Assembly: GCF_022539405.1 (NCBI RefSeq)
Contig: NZ_CP054394.1
Coordinates: 1,930,501-1,994,500, forward strand
Length of the DNA: 64,000 nucleotides
Source of the DNA: Natranaerofaba carboxydovora
GTDB lineage: Bacteria > Bacillota > Natranaerobiia > Natranaerobiales > Natranaerofabaceae
Direction of reading: 5' to 3'
Part shown: positions 16,893 to 26,370 of the stretch, one piece after another
Layout of the letters: each line of letters opens with the position of its first letter
Position numbering within the stretch: position 1 is the stretch's first letter
The notes under the pieces: model-generated
What the model saw: the letters and a program-made list of their open reading frames with translations, nothing else
What the model was told of the DNA's origin: nothing
The model's database searches: none
Made by a program: the position numbers and the translations under genes

Positions 16893-17846
16893 TTGAAAAA
16901 AGTAAAGCTAGGTAATAGTAACCTTGAAGTATCAGAGTTTTGTCTAGGGGTGCTTCCTATGGGACCTCTTCAAGCTGATTTGCCTGAAGAGAAGTGTGTA
17001 GATATAATCAGAGCTGCACTTGATAGAGGGGTTAATTTTTTGGATACAGCAGAAATGTATAGCACTCAAACTTATGTCGCAAAAGCCGTTAAGGAAAGAA
17101 GAGATGAAGTGGTTATTGCAACAAAATCAAATGCCAAAACCTACGACAATATGGCCAAGTCTGTTAAAAAATCTTTGGAAGAGCTTAATACAGACTATAT
17201 AGACATATATCATCTTCATGCAGCAAGAGCCACTGAAGAGGTCTTTGAAGAAAGAAAGGGAGCTCTAAAATACTTAACGGAAATGAAGGAAAAAGGGATA
17301 ATTAAAGCTGTTGGAATCTCCACTCATGGGGTACGTGCTGTTGAGAAAGCTGCAGAAATAGATGAAATAGATATAGTCTATCCTTTGATTAACAAAAAAG
17401 GACTTGGCTTACTGCAGGGAAATGTAAGTAACATGATAGAGGCAATCAAAAAATGTCACAGTGCAGGCAAAGGCACTTATGCCATGAAAATACTTGGAGG
17501 CGGAAATCTTGTGCATGACATAGAAGATAGCATAAATTTTGTTAGAGATATAGAGGGAATGGACGCTGTTTCTATGGGAGTTACAAAGGTAGAGGAACTA
17601 GATTATAACCTTTATTTATTTGGGGCAGACAATATCAAGTTAGACAAACTGCCCGATACAACAAGCAGCAAAAAACTTTATATATTTAAAAAGATCTGCA
17701 AAAGTTGTGGAAAATGCATCGAAAACTGCCCTAACGAAGCACTTTCCTTTGATGAAAACGAAAAAGCTGTAGTGGACCATGACAAGTGCTTACTTTGTGG
17801 TTACTGTAGCCCGGAGTGTCCTGCTTTTGCAATAAGGCTAGTTTAA
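16893..17846 (+). CDS. Aldo/keto reductase with C-terminal 2[4Fe-4S] ferredoxin domain
   Basis: Residues about 1-245 are an aldo/keto reductase barrel with catalytic D and Y in NFLDTAEMY, K in ATKSN and H in YHLHAA. The C-terminus carries two ferredoxin motifs, CKSCGKCIENCP and CLLCGYCSPECP. Such fusions are common in anaerobes and probably exchange electrons with ferredoxin. The frame is open from a GTG at 16884, but GGAGGTG there is the ribosome site, so TTG 16893 is preferred. Substrate unknown; monocistronic. Confidence 0.9.
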   Translation: MKKVKLGNSNLEVSEFCLGVLPMGPLQADLPEEKCVDIIRAALDRGVNFLDTAEMYSTQTYVAKAVKERRDEVVIATKSNAKTYDNMAKSVKKSLEELNTDYIDIYHLHAARATEEVFEERKGALKYLTEMKEKGIIKAVGISTHGVRAVEKAAEIDEIDIVYPLINKKGLGLLQGNVSNMIEAIKKCHSAGKGTYAMKILGGGNLVHDIEDSINFVRDIEGMDAVSMGVTKVEELDYNLYLFGADNIKLDKLPDTTSSKKLYIFKKICKSCGKCIENCPNEALSFDENEKAVVDHDKCLLCGYCSPECPAFAIRLV

Positions 17847-17899
17847 GACAGTAAAACATTATCATTTTAGACTTATTTTAGAAAGTGTCTAATAACAAA

Positions 17900-17943
17900 G
17901 CCGCAGTATTATGTGACCTATTATGGTCACTATAAACTGCGGC
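17900..17943. terminator. Nested hairpin between convergent genes
   Basis: GCCGCAGT (17900-17907) pairs with ACTGCGGC (17936-17943), and inside it GTGACC (17913-17918) pairs with GGTCAC (17925-17930). It lies between the convergent AKR and rhomboid-like genes and probably ends both transcripts. Confidence 0.6.
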
Positions 17944-17992
17944 TAATGATTTATATTATTTTTTGCACCAAAATCCCAGAATCAAAGTTTAT

Positions 17993-18817
17993 TCAACTTT
18001 CACTTTTATCTTCACTAGTTATATGCTCATGATTTTTCAGGTGGTCCATACAGTATTCATAATCACCCTCACATGTGGAACAATACCTAAAGTCCATATC
18101 AGGATCATCTTCTTCAGTTATACCACATACAGTACATCTGTGCATGGGCCCACTTCTAGCCATGTTTGTCTTTTTAACAAATTCTTTTCTTTTATCATTA
18201 GCCCATTTTCTAGTCCTAAAGCCTCTAACAGCATCTTCTCCAAAAAACAATAGATAGTTTAACAATGCTACTCCTATTGCTACTCTTGCCGCTAAAGTTC
18301 CAGTAACAAATGTCATTAATAAAAAGAAAACGTTTAAATATGCAAGATATTTGATCTTAATAGGAAGAAGTAAAAATAACCTCAACTGAAAATCGGGAAA
18401 GAGCGTAGCAAAAGCCAAAAACAACGAAAGATTAAGATAGGTTGAGTCTACTGCTGCTCCTGATACAAAGGCTGCAATAATAGTACCTATTACTCCAACA
18501 AAATAATACAAATTAAACTTAAAAGTTCCCCAGACAGATTCCAAAGTAGTACCTATCATATAATATAAATACAGTACAAAGACAAAAAATATAAGTGAAA
18601 ACGTTGGAGGTATAAACAAAAAGGTCACAATTCTCCATACTTCCCCCTGCATAATACTAGCCGGGTGAAAGGTCAGGCTTCGCAAAAACTGGCCGGTAGG
18701 GTCCATCATTGAAAGCACAAAAACTAGAGCATGCCCTCCGACTATATACCCCATCAAATTCCTTATCCCAAATCTCCTGAATCTTCTCTCGAGTCCATTA
18801 ATCCATTTATTAATCAT
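17993..18817 (-). CDS. Rhomboid-like membrane protein with C-terminal zinc ribbon
   Basis: Six hydrophobic segments between residues about 20 and 215 follow the rhomboid pattern (GEVWRIVTFLFIPP early, then LFPD and LLPIKIKYL around helices 4-5). The GxSG catalytic serine motif is not visible at the expected position and no paired catalytic His is evident, so it is probably a non-proteolytic rhomboid. The soluble tail has CTVC...CSTC plus a further Cys and His residues, a likely zinc-binding site. ATG follows AAAAGGAGAA. Function unknown. Confidence 0.65.
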   Translation of the reverse strand: MINKWINGLERRFRRFGIRNLMGYIVGGHALVFVLSMMDPTGQFLRSLTFHPASIMQGEVWRIVTFLFIPPTFSLIFFVFVLYLYYMIGTTLESVWGTFKFNLYYFVGVIGTIIAAFVSGAAVDSTYLNLSLFLAFATLFPDFQLRLFLLLPIKIKYLAYLNVFFLLMTFVTGTLAARVAIGVALLNYLLFFGEDAVRGFRTRKWANDKRKEFVKKTNMARSGPMHRCTVCGITEEDDPDMDFRYCSTCEGDYEYCMDHLKNHEHITSEDKSES

Positions 18818-18943
18818 AGTAATTCTCCTTTTAAAGTAAATACTATTATATATTTATAGCATGCGAAGTTATTTTAGCACGGTTTTGAAATTTAGGCAAA
18901 AGGCTTTAATTGTTCATTACTGATGGCTCACTTCGTTCACGCT

Positions 18944-19816
18944 TTAATGGTCTAGCTTTTCTTTGAACACATTCAATGTTTTTTCTTGTTTTGATTTATC
19001 TAATACTGCAAAAATAATATTCTTAAATGAGTTTTTATAATATTCATTGTTCAAAAGAATCTCACTAAAATACCCCGCTACATCTTCTGGACTATTCTTA
19101 AACACCCCACAGCCAAAAGCACCTAAAATCATGTTTTCATATCCTTTAAATATAGAAATAGCAATAATCTTTTCTATTCTTTTTTCCATTGTAGGCTTTA
19201 TAAGTTCAATATTTTCTTTTTCTTTAGAATAAACCGCACCGGCATTAACTGCAGGAGCAGTTAAAAAAGAAACATAACACGGCTCATCCAAAAGCTCTTC
19301 ATTACAATCTCTAAAAACAGGAACCTTTGGAGAATAAATCATATAATCCGTATAAAGAGCAGACTTTAGCTTTTTATTCACACTGTACATCTTTTTCATT
19401 TGAGAGATACAGGGATAAAGAGCAGACGCTCTAGCTAAGCTTTCTTCCTGTGCCCCGCTGCCTTTCATAAAGCCGCCTCCTGGATTTTTGGCAGAGGCAA
19501 AATTTAGGCATAATACATCTCTTTCTCCACAATCCAAAAGGTCTCTAGCCGCCTTAAAAGTTGTTTTATTTTTCACTTCAATATTTGTCTTATGTTTTTT
19601 AGCATTATGATGAGCATTACTAGAACTATTTCTAACTCTTTTTTTTATTTCCTCCCCATCTTCCGGAGAATATAGAACAGAATTATTCATGGAATAGATT
19701 ATACTATTTTTAACATCTACTTTCTCTCCCCGGCTGTTTTCGTAATAGCCTTTTTCAATAATATCGAGGGTTTGTCTTGCAATACTAGCTCTTTTTTCAC
19801 GAACAGTTTTAGCCAT
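18944..19816 (-). CDS. TIGR02452-family macro-domain protein (bacterial-type PARG-like)
   Basis: Belongs to the DUF2263/TIGR02452 group of microbial poly(ADP-ribose) glycohydrolase-like proteins. The PARG signature GGG-x7-QEE is present as G113-G115 and Q123-E124-E125, inside NPGGGFMKGSGAQEESLAR. The C-terminal macro fold includes LGAFGCGVFKNSPEDVA. It probably removes ADP-ribose from proteins or nucleic acids. No ADP-ribosyltransferase gene or NADAR/DarT partner is adjacent. ATG follows GGAGGTG. Monocistronic. Confidence 0.88.
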   Translation of the reverse strand: MAKTVREKRASIARQTLDIIEKGYYENSRGEKVDVKNSIIYSMNNSVLYSPEDGEEIKKRVRNSSSNAHHNAKKHKTNIEVKNKTTFKAARDLLDCGERDVLCLNFASAKNPGGGFMKGSGAQEESLARASALYPCISQMKKMYSVNKKLKSALYTDYMIYSPKVPVFRDCNEELLDEPCYVSFLTAPAVNAGAVYSKEKENIELIKPTMEKRIEKIIAISIFKGYENMILGAFGCGVFKNSPEDVAGYFSEILLNNEYYKNSFKNIIFAVLDKSKQEKTLNVFKEKLDH

Positions 19817-19961
19817 ACTAACACCTCCAAAAAGCCTAAAACCTGAAATATTTTCCTGCTATAAAAAAACTTTTAATTAAAATATTAAATAATAAGGGTT
19901 AAATTAATTTTATATTGGATGAATTCTAGCTAAATTATATATTGTAACGGGGGTTAACCAA

Positions 19962-21230
19962 TTGTCACTTAAAAAATCTTGGAACAAGTATAGATCTATT
20001 CCTTTAATATACCGTATGGGTGTAGCTTTTATATTAGGTGTTATGGCAGGTCTTTTCGTCGGTGAACCTATTATGATTATTGAACCTTTAGGCACTTTAT
20101 TTTTGAACCTGCTGCAGATGATTGTAATTCCAATTATAATATTTACTCTTATCATGGCGATGAGAAAACTCGACCCATCTACACTGGGACAGGTAGGTAT
20201 TCAGACAGTTCTGGTCTATATGATAACCACAACCATCGCCATTACAATCGGTCTAACCTCTGCAAATTTTCTAAATCCCGGAGTAGGTCTTAGCCTTCCT
20301 GAGGAAGCCGAGATTCAAACAGAAGAGGCTCCTGGACTTGTTGAAGTATTAATTGATATTGTCCCTACTAATATTTTTGAAGCTCTATCAGAGGCCGATA
20401 TTTTATCTATTTTGTTTTTTGTTATTATTTTTGGCTTAGCTTTAACTTTTTTGCGTAGCTCCTCAAATAATGAGGTCAAAAAAGGCGTCGAAGTAATATT
20501 TAATTTTGCAGAAGCAGGAGCATACGCAATGTTTAAGATTGTCTGGGGTATTATGGAATACGGTGTGATTGGTGTCTTTGCACTTCTTGCAACAACCTTT
20601 GCTGAAACAGGTTTTGAAGCTTTAACTTCTTTTGCATTATTAGTTTTGACCCTGGCAATTGCTGTAATAGTCCATATAACTTTTATATATCTTTTTGTCA
20701 TTACAAGAATTTTGGCTAACAAGTCCCCCCTTGCCTTTTTAAGGGGATCAAAGGATGCTATACTAACGGCCTTTGCGACAAGGTCAAGTGGCGGCACATT
20801 ACCAATCTCCATGAAAAATGCCGGTGATGATCTAAAAATAGACGAAAGTATCTACGGTTTCACTCTTCCCCTTGGTTCAACTATTAACATGGATGGCTCG
20901 GCTATGTACTTAGGTGTTACAGCTATATTTGCCGCTAATCTAATCGGCCAAACTCTTTCTTTGTCAGAACAGCTTACAATAGTGATAACCACAGTCCTTG
21001 CAAGTATAGGTACTGCCGGTGTACCTGGTGCAGGAGTTATTATGTTAACAATGATACTTACTCAACTAGGGCTTCCTTTAGGGGTTGTAGCCTTTGTTGC
21101 TGGTGTAGATCCAATACTAGACGGGCTAAGAACTCTAAATAATGTTACGGGAGATCTTTCAGTCACCACTTTAATTGCCAAATGGCACGGCGGCATTGAT
21201 TTTGATCAGGGTGTTTGGAAATATAAATAG
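19962..21230 (+). CDS. Dicarboxylate/amino acid:cation symporter (DAACS family)
   Basis: Sodium- or proton-coupled uptake of glutamate, aspartate or C4-dicarboxylates (GltP/DctA/GltT family). The family core is intact: the serine-rich hairpin SSGGTLPISMKNA, NMDGSAMY in TM7, and the second hairpin GTAGVPGAGVIM leading to DPILDGLRTLNNVTGD. Length 422 aa is standard. TTG start at 19962 after ACGGGGG. Precise substrate not determinable from this sequence alone. Confidence 0.9.
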   Translation: MSLKKSWNKYRSIPLIYRMGVAFILGVMAGLFVGEPIMIIEPLGTLFLNLLQMIVIPIIIFTLIMAMRKLDPSTLGQVGIQTVLVYMITTTIAITIGLTSANFLNPGVGLSLPEEAEIQTEEAPGLVEVLIDIVPTNIFEALSEADILSILFFVIIFGLALTFLRSSSNNEVKKGVEVIFNFAEAGAYAMFKIVWGIMEYGVIGVFALLATTFAETGFEALTSFALLVLTLAIAVIVHITFIYLFVITRILANKSPLAFLRGSKDAILTAFATRSSGGTLPISMKNAGDDLKIDESIYGFTLPLGSTINMDGSAMYLGVTAIFAANLIGQTLSLSEQLTIVITTVLASIGTAGVPGAGVIMLTMILTQLGLPLGVVAFVAGVDPILDGLRTLNNVTGDLSVTTLIAKWHGGIDFDQGVWKYK

Positions 21231-21256
21231 TCACCAATCAACCAATAACAATCTTT

Positions 21257-21796
21257 TTAATTTTCTCCTGGCATTTCTGGTGGCTCTGGCTTTTCTGGCA
21301 TTTCAATACCAGGTGCTACTTCACCATCATCAGTGTCTTCTTCTTTTGTGTTAGGCCAGTCAAATTCAATTCCCGGCTCAAACCCAGGTTCAGGCTGGGT
21401 CCTCTCCCCAAAGTCAAAGTCTGGTAGCATCTCTTCAACCCTTCTTTGAAACTCATCCTCATCTAATTCCTTTTCGGATCTTTCTTTCTCTGGCTCTTTG
21501 TCTTCATCTACTTCTTCTTTGTATATCTCTTTTTCGGACTCTTCTCCTACTGAATAACCTCCCCCTTGTCCACCTTCTGTGGAATTTTCTTTTTGCCCTG
21601 GTTCTTTTTGACCTGGTTCTTTTTGACCTGGTTCTTCGAAACCTTTCTCATCAATAAGCTCCTTATCGTCAATATCAATACTACTCTGGTTATTACTACC
21701 ACCAAAAGAATATATACTCCAGCCAATAACTAACAAAATCAAAAAAACCACCGGAAATATTTTGTTGGCATTTATACCTTTATTTTTGTCATACAA
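21257..21796 (-). CDS. Membrane-anchored acidic proline/glutamate-rich protein
   Basis: Not recognised as a known family. A short basic start is followed by one hydrophobic segment (about 12-31), then an extracytoplasmic region made of Glu/Asp/Pro-rich low-complexity sequence. This includes three tandem PGQKE units (about 56-70) and a proline/methionine-rich C-terminus. TTG start after GGAGGGG. The composition suggests an extended, highly charged surface or wall-spanning tail. It lies between a symporter gene and a QueG-like gene, with no clear functional link. Confidence 0.65.
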   Translation of the reverse strand: MYDKNKGINANKIFPVVFLILLVIGWSIYSFGGSNNQSSIDIDDKELIDEKGFEEPGQKEPGQKEPGQKENSTEGGQGGGYSVGEESEKEIYKEEVDEDKEPEKERSEKELDEDEFQRRVEEMLPDFDFGERTQPEPGFEPGIEFDWPNTKEEDTDDGEVAPGIEMPEKPEPPEMPGEN

Positions 21797-21834
21797 TAAT
21801 GACCCCTCCGAAAGACAAACTTATATTTTATAAT

Positions 21835-22647
21835 TTAGTGCACCGGAGCTTTTTTCTCACAAGGAACGCCTACCTGACAGAGTCCACACCCTGGCATTTT
21901 GACACCGTACTTTTCATTAACAGCAGCCATTACCTGTTCACGAATATAATCATGACATATATCCTTGTCATGTCCGTCTTTGGTAATTGCCCCGGCGGGA
22001 CACTTTTTCATACATGCTCCGCATTTATCTTGACTGTGAAAAAGACAGTTCTCATAAGGACTTTCATAACCTCTAGTATTTGGCTCTAGTTTAAGCTCTG
22101 TTACAACACTTCCGCACCTGTGAGCTATCCCTTTTTCGGTAATAAATCCATCACTAAGCCCAAAAGTTCCAAGACCACAAGCATAAGCCCCGTGCCTTTC
22201 AGACCAGCTAGAAGCATATCCTACAGAGTCTGATTTAATCCTTTCCCATTTTTCACTTAACATAGGAGAAATAGTCTTATAACCTTTATCTCTCAAGAAT
22301 TCCTGCATATGTTCTCTAAGACTTTTATTAAATTGTTCCCCAAAATTTCTCCCATGAGCCCATTCTTTTGAGGGCATCAAGTCCTGTGTTCTATTTGTGT
22401 CCCTAACACTTTCCTTAATGGGCAAAATCCACGATATAACGGTACCTTCCGTAAGATCCTCCCCCGGATAGCTTGTCCTAAAAAACTCCTCAGGTGTCAA
22501 ATGAAAGTCTCCTATAATCTCTTTATACTTAGTAAACAAAGGGTCCTTGACATCGGCATAACCAACCAGGGGAGTATCAGCAAAAAACTTGTTCTCCTCA
22601 TTTTCACTTAAAAACCTTTTAATCTCATTTTCGATAATATCTTTCAT
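21835..22647 (-). CDS. QueG-like 4Fe-4S reductase-type protein
   Basis: Resembles epoxyqueuosine-reductase-like proteins and related [4Fe-4S] proteins of corrinoid/anaerobic metabolism. The C-terminal half has CGACMKKCPAGAI and, after a spacer, CGLCQVGVPCEKKAP, giving two cluster motifs. The centre has YASSWSERHGAYACGLGTFGLSDG, typical of the group. It is shorter than true QueG and no queuosine genes are nearby, so tRNA modification is doubtful. A cobalamin-dependent reductase role is possible. ATG follows GGAGG. Confidence 0.7.
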   Translation of the reverse strand: MKDIIENEIKRFLSENEENKFFADTPLVGYADVKDPLFTKYKEIIGDFHLTPEEFFRTSYPGEDLTEGTVISWILPIKESVRDTNRTQDLMPSKEWAHGRNFGEQFNKSLREHMQEFLRDKGYKTISPMLSEKWERIKSDSVGYASSWSERHGAYACGLGTFGLSDGFITEKGIAHRCGSVVTELKLEPNTRGYESPYENCLFHSQDKCGACMKKCPAGAITKDGHDKDICHDYIREQVMAAVNEKYGVKMPGCGLCQVGVPCEKKAPVH

Positions 22648-22710
22648 CTTTTAAAACCTCCCTTAATTAAATTCTGTCTCAGATTTAATTTTGATTTCTG
22701 GTGCGCACCC

Positions 22711-23808
22711 TTACCATTCATACTTAAAAAAATTAGCTTCATATTCATAATGCCCGGTTAACTCTTCTAACTCTTTAAGTTTTTCGTCTGATAGCTTTTC
22801 GAATTTTCTTGTAATTTGAACATTTTCTTCTAATTGGGTCAAGTTAGACACCCCAACAATTGCTGTGCTTATTGGAAAGGAGTAAACATAACTTAGGGCA
22901 TCTTCAATAGATGTCACCCCATCTTCTCGAAGAAGCCTACCATACGCAACAACTTTCATAGCTATTATTCCCATTTCTTTTTCTAATGCTTTGTCAAGCA
23001 AATCTTGTTGAAAAGGTTTGGAATGAATATCCCCTGTATTAAGGGGCATAAGCAAAGTATCAAAGTCATATTTACTAATAGCTCTTAAAAGTACTTCTGG
23101 ATCATTATGACCCGTAACACCAGTATATCTAATAACGCCCTGTTCTTTTAACTCTTCTAAAGCCCTAACAGCACCATCATTGACAAATAGCTCGGCCACA
23201 TCATCATGGTTTGATAATCCATGAAGTTGATAGATGTCAATCACATCTGTATTTAATCTATCGAGACTTCCTTCCATATCCTGCATAACCCCATCATAGC
23301 TACGACTCATAGTTTTTGTCGCAAGGATGACCTCTTCTCTTCTACCCTTCATCACTTCACCTATATTTTCTTCACAGAGTCCATCTGCATAGCTTGGTGC
23401 TGTGTCAATATAATTAATACCTTCATCTATAGATTTGTTTATCACATCGTATGCATCTTCTCTTGTAGCACCATTTTCAAGAGCTATAGCGCCAGCACCG
23501 CTGCCAAGGCCAAATAGACTAACCTTTTCACCTGTTTTACCAAGATTTCTATATGGGATCCCATTTACCTTTTGCTCTTTTGCTTTTTCCTGTTCTTTTT
23601 TGTTTTTTTCACTATCCTTATCATCTTTGTTTTCGTCCTCTATTTTCTTTTCATCCTTTTCGTTTTTACTACCAATCTTATCATCTAGTTCGCCTTTTTT
23701 CATGCCATTATCTTCTTTTAGAAGTTCACTTATCCCAAAAATACTTAAACCACCCAGCGTTCCAATACCAAGCTTGATAAAGTTTCTCCTGTTTAAAAAG
23801 TTTTTCAT
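22711..23808 (-). CDS. Tat-exported aldo/keto reductase
   Basis: The N-terminus is a twin-arginine signal (RRNFIKLG followed by a glycine-rich hydrophobic stretch, residues about 7-28). A Lys/Glu/Asp-rich linker of about 60 residues follows, then an aldo/keto reductase barrel (about 85-365) with catalytic D/Y in NYIDTAPSYADG, K in ATKTM and H in YQLHG. There is no C-terminal ferredoxin. Tat export implies folding in the cytoplasm, perhaps with bound cofactor. ATG follows CGGGAGGG. Substrate unknown. Confidence 0.8.
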   Translation of the reverse strand: MKNFLNRRNFIKLGIGTLGGLSIFGISELLKEDNGMKKGELDDKIGSKNEKDEKKIEDENKDDKDSEKNKKEQEKAKEQKVNGIPYRNLGKTGEKVSLFGLGSGAGAIALENGATREDAYDVINKSIDEGINYIDTAPSYADGLCEENIGEVMKGRREEVILATKTMSRSYDGVMQDMEGSLDRLNTDVIDIYQLHGLSNHDDVAELFVNDGAVRALEELKEQGVIRYTGVTGHNDPEVLLRAISKYDFDTLLMPLNTGDIHSKPFQQDLLDKALEKEMGIIAMKVVAYGRLLREDGVTSIEDALSYVYSFPISTAIVGVSNLTQLEENVQITRKFEKLSDEKLKELEELTGHYEYEANFFKYEW

Positions 23809-23820
23809 AAATCATTAACC

Positions 23821-24133
23821 CTCCCGGGCAGTTAGAATCCATAGTCTAATTCTAACATTACTCTATCTAATATGCTATACCGTCCAAGTATAGAGTACAT
23901 CGCACCAAAGAAGAACGCTGGCTACACTGCGCTCCTTACTCATTCGAAAATGCACTTAGGTTGGAATCTGTTCAAATCCATATGGCCCGAGCCTGTAAAA
24001 TCAGATGTAGTTGAATTTTAGATAAATCATTCTAGAGGTAAAAAAATATTATATGAAGAAATATAATTTAGAGGTAATAGCAGTTAAACTTACTATGTTA
24101 ACATTGCTTCTAAATTTTTTAATGAAAGGAGTA
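23821..24133. other. Intergenic region without a recognised gene
   Basis: About 330 bp between divergent genes. A TATAC/GTATA palindrome around 23877-23893 contains ACCGTCC, half of the TetR-type operator seen at 15134. I see no other convincing RNA, repeat or coding signal. Confidence 0.35.
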
Positions 24134-24140
24134 TGAATAA

Positions 24141-24902
24141 ATGACAAAAATATTTTTTCATGATGACTTCTTACAATCTTATACTTGGGACCCAGCAGCT
24201 TCATCTGATAGGCTTGATCATGCCATAAAGCAGGTCGAAGAAGAATTCCCAATAATCACTTCTTCTCCCACAATAGACGAAAACGTTTTGCTAGTACATA
24301 CAGATTCTCACCTTCAAAATGTAAAAACAGAAAGAGCAGTATATGATATGGCACTCTTGTCTGCAGGTGCGACTATCGAAGCCTCGGACGAAGCTATGTC
24401 TGGTCAGCCTTCATTTGCACTATGTAGGCCCCCTGGTCACCATGCGAGTCCGTCTCACAGCTGGGGCTTTTGCTATTTTAATAACGTAGCAGTTGCAGTA
24501 AGTAGACTTTTAGAAAATGGTGAAATAGATAACGCAGTAATAGTGGATTTTGATTTGCACTTTGGTGACGGTACGGCCAATATATTCTCTGATGTCCCTG
24601 AGGTAGACTTTGTTTATCTAGAAGATACACTGGGAGATTCTGTAGAAGAAACATTAAAAGATCAACTTGAAGACATCAAAGTAAAACCTGATATAGTTGC
24701 AGTCTCGGCAGGTTTTGATCGCCATGCAAACTGCTGGGGAGGTATGCTTGAGACAGAGGATTACAACACTATAGGCAGGGTCCTTCGAGAATTTGCCAGC
24801 CAAAAATGTAACAACCGTATCTTTGCAGCTTTAGAAGGTGGGTACAATCCCCGGGCACTAGGAGATAGCGTCTTAGCATTTTGCCAAGGATTATCAGGTT
24901 AA
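24141..24902 (+). CDS. Histone-deacetylase-superfamily amidohydrolase
   Basis: Zinc amidohydrolase of the HDAC/acetoin-utilisation (AcuC, acetylpolyamine amidohydrolase) superfamily. Catalytic histidines H100-H101 are in CRPPGHHASP, zinc ligands D138 and H140 in VDFDLHFGDG, a third zinc Asp in SAGFDRH, and the catalytic Tyr in EGGYNPRALG. At 253 aa it is shorter than AcuC or polyamine deacetylases (about 340). The physiological substrate is not clear. ATG follows AAAGGAG. Monocistronic. Confidence 0.85.
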   Translation: MTKIFFHDDFLQSYTWDPAASSDRLDHAIKQVEEEFPIITSSPTIDENVLLVHTDSHLQNVKTERAVYDMALLSAGATIEASDEAMSGQPSFALCRPPGHHASPSHSWGFCYFNNVAVAVSRLLENGEIDNAVIVDFDLHFGDGTANIFSDVPEVDFVYLEDTLGDSVEETLKDQLEDIKVKPDIVAVSAGFDRHANCWGGMLETEDYNTIGRVLREFASQKCNNRIFAALEGGYNPRALGDSVLAFCQGLSG

Positions 24903-25036
24903 TTTCACTATTATCACGCTGCTTTATCTTTTTGCACAACTTTTTCTTAACTTGGTCGTCTAGAAGATATAGAAGTAAAGCTAGTTTATATGCACAATTA
25001 TTTCAAGCACAACTATTTTTACCAGGGGGGTAAATA

Positions 25037-26317
25037 ATGAATAAAAAGATTAAGCCCGACCTGTCCTATTTAACCTTAGTTTTGTCAGTAATATTAGTGA
25101 TATCTATTAGTTTTAGCGCTATAGGGTGTCAAAACATAACAGGTGCCGGCGAAAGATACGATGACGAGTTAAGAAAAGAGCAGATTGATAACCTTGAAAG
25201 AGATTATCTGACCCACCAAAATGAATTTGCCTTTAATATTCTAAAAGAAATATTAAAGGAAGAAGACGAAGGTACCAACACTCTGGTATCACCACTTAGC
25301 ATTAATATGGCGCTTTATATGACCTATAATGGCGCAGATTCTATTACTAAAGAAGAGATGGAAAAAGCATTAAACTTAGAAGGGCTTGAGTTAGAAAAAC
25401 TAAATGAGCAGATGAAAAATCTAAAAGAATTCCTAGAGCACACAAAAGACGGCGTAGATTTTAGAGTGGCAAACTCCATCTGGGGCAGAGAAGGCGAGGT
25501 AAACTTCTTAGAAGAATTCGTAGAAAATAATAAAGAATACTACGACAGCGAAATAAATGAGCTTGACTTTAGTAAGCAAGAAGCATCAGATATAATTAAC
25601 GATTGGGTAGCAGAAAACACAGAAGGAAAAATCGATGAAATCGTAGGCGAAAATATCCCAGCCCGGCTTCTTTTGTATCTGATTAACACCACATATTTTA
25701 ATGGTGAATGGTTAGAGGAATTCCCAGAGGAAAATACCAAAGAAGAAAGCTTTTATACCAAAGACGATGAGGAAATCACACATCCAATGATGAAAGTAGA
25801 AGAAGAATTCCCATATAAAGAAAACGATTTATTTCAAGCCGTCTCTCTTCCATACAAAGACGATATCTTTCAGATGACGCTATTTTTACCAAAAGAAGAC
25901 AAAAGCTTAGAAGAACTAACTGACAATCTAACCAAAAAAAACTGGGAAAAGTGGCAGGATGGTTTTCACACCGGCGAGGGAACAGTGAAGCTGCCGCGCT
26001 TTAGTTACGAATATGAAAAAAGCCTGGTAGATGTTCTAAAAAATCTAGGCATGGAAACTGCCTTTACAAGCGCAAATTTTAGTAAAATGTTAGAAAGCTC
26101 AGGGGACTTATTTATAGATGAAGTCTTACACAAATCCTTTATAGAAGTTGACGAAAAAGGTACAGAAGCTGCCGCAGCTACCAAAGTTGCCGTTGAAGAG
26201 GTAGCAGCACCTAAGCCTTTTGAAATTGAATTTAATCGTCCATTCTTTTATGTAATAGAGAACACTGAAGCTGATAGCATTTTGTTCATGGGTACCTTAT
26301 ATGAGCCTAAAGAATAG
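25037..26317 (+). CDS. Lipoprotein serpin (serine protease inhibitor)
   Basis: Lipoprotein signal ends in FSAIGC with lipidated C31, followed by a serpin fold (about 60-426). Signatures include NTLVSPLSINMALYMTYNGA, TYFNGEW in the breach and the C-terminal FNRPFFYVIE. The reactive loop has an inhibitory hinge (E373-K-G-T-E-A-A-A-A-T382). Counting from P17 at E373 puts P1 at V389 and P1' at A390. Small P1 suggests inhibition of elastase- or subtilisin-like proteases. It would sit outside the membrane. ATG follows AGGGGGG. Confidence 0.94.
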   Translation: MNKKIKPDLSYLTLVLSVILVISISFSAIGCQNITGAGERYDDELRKEQIDNLERDYLTHQNEFAFNILKEILKEEDEGTNTLVSPLSINMALYMTYNGADSITKEEMEKALNLEGLELEKLNEQMKNLKEFLEHTKDGVDFRVANSIWGREGEVNFLEEFVENNKEYYDSEINELDFSKQEASDIINDWVAENTEGKIDEIVGENIPARLLLYLINTTYFNGEWLEEFPEENTKEESFYTKDDEEITHPMMKVEEEFPYKENDLFQAVSLPYKDDIFQMTLFLPKEDKSLEELTDNLTKKNWEKWQDGFHTGEGTVKLPRFSYEYEKSLVDVLKNLGMETAFTSANFSKMLESSGDLFIDEVLHKSFIEVDEKGTEAAAATKVAVEEVAAPKPFEIEFNRPFFYVIENTEADSILFMGTLYEPKE

Positions 26318-26370
26318 CGCGGACGAGATTTTCTTATAAGGGTGCTTTAAGAAAGTGATATAGTGATATA

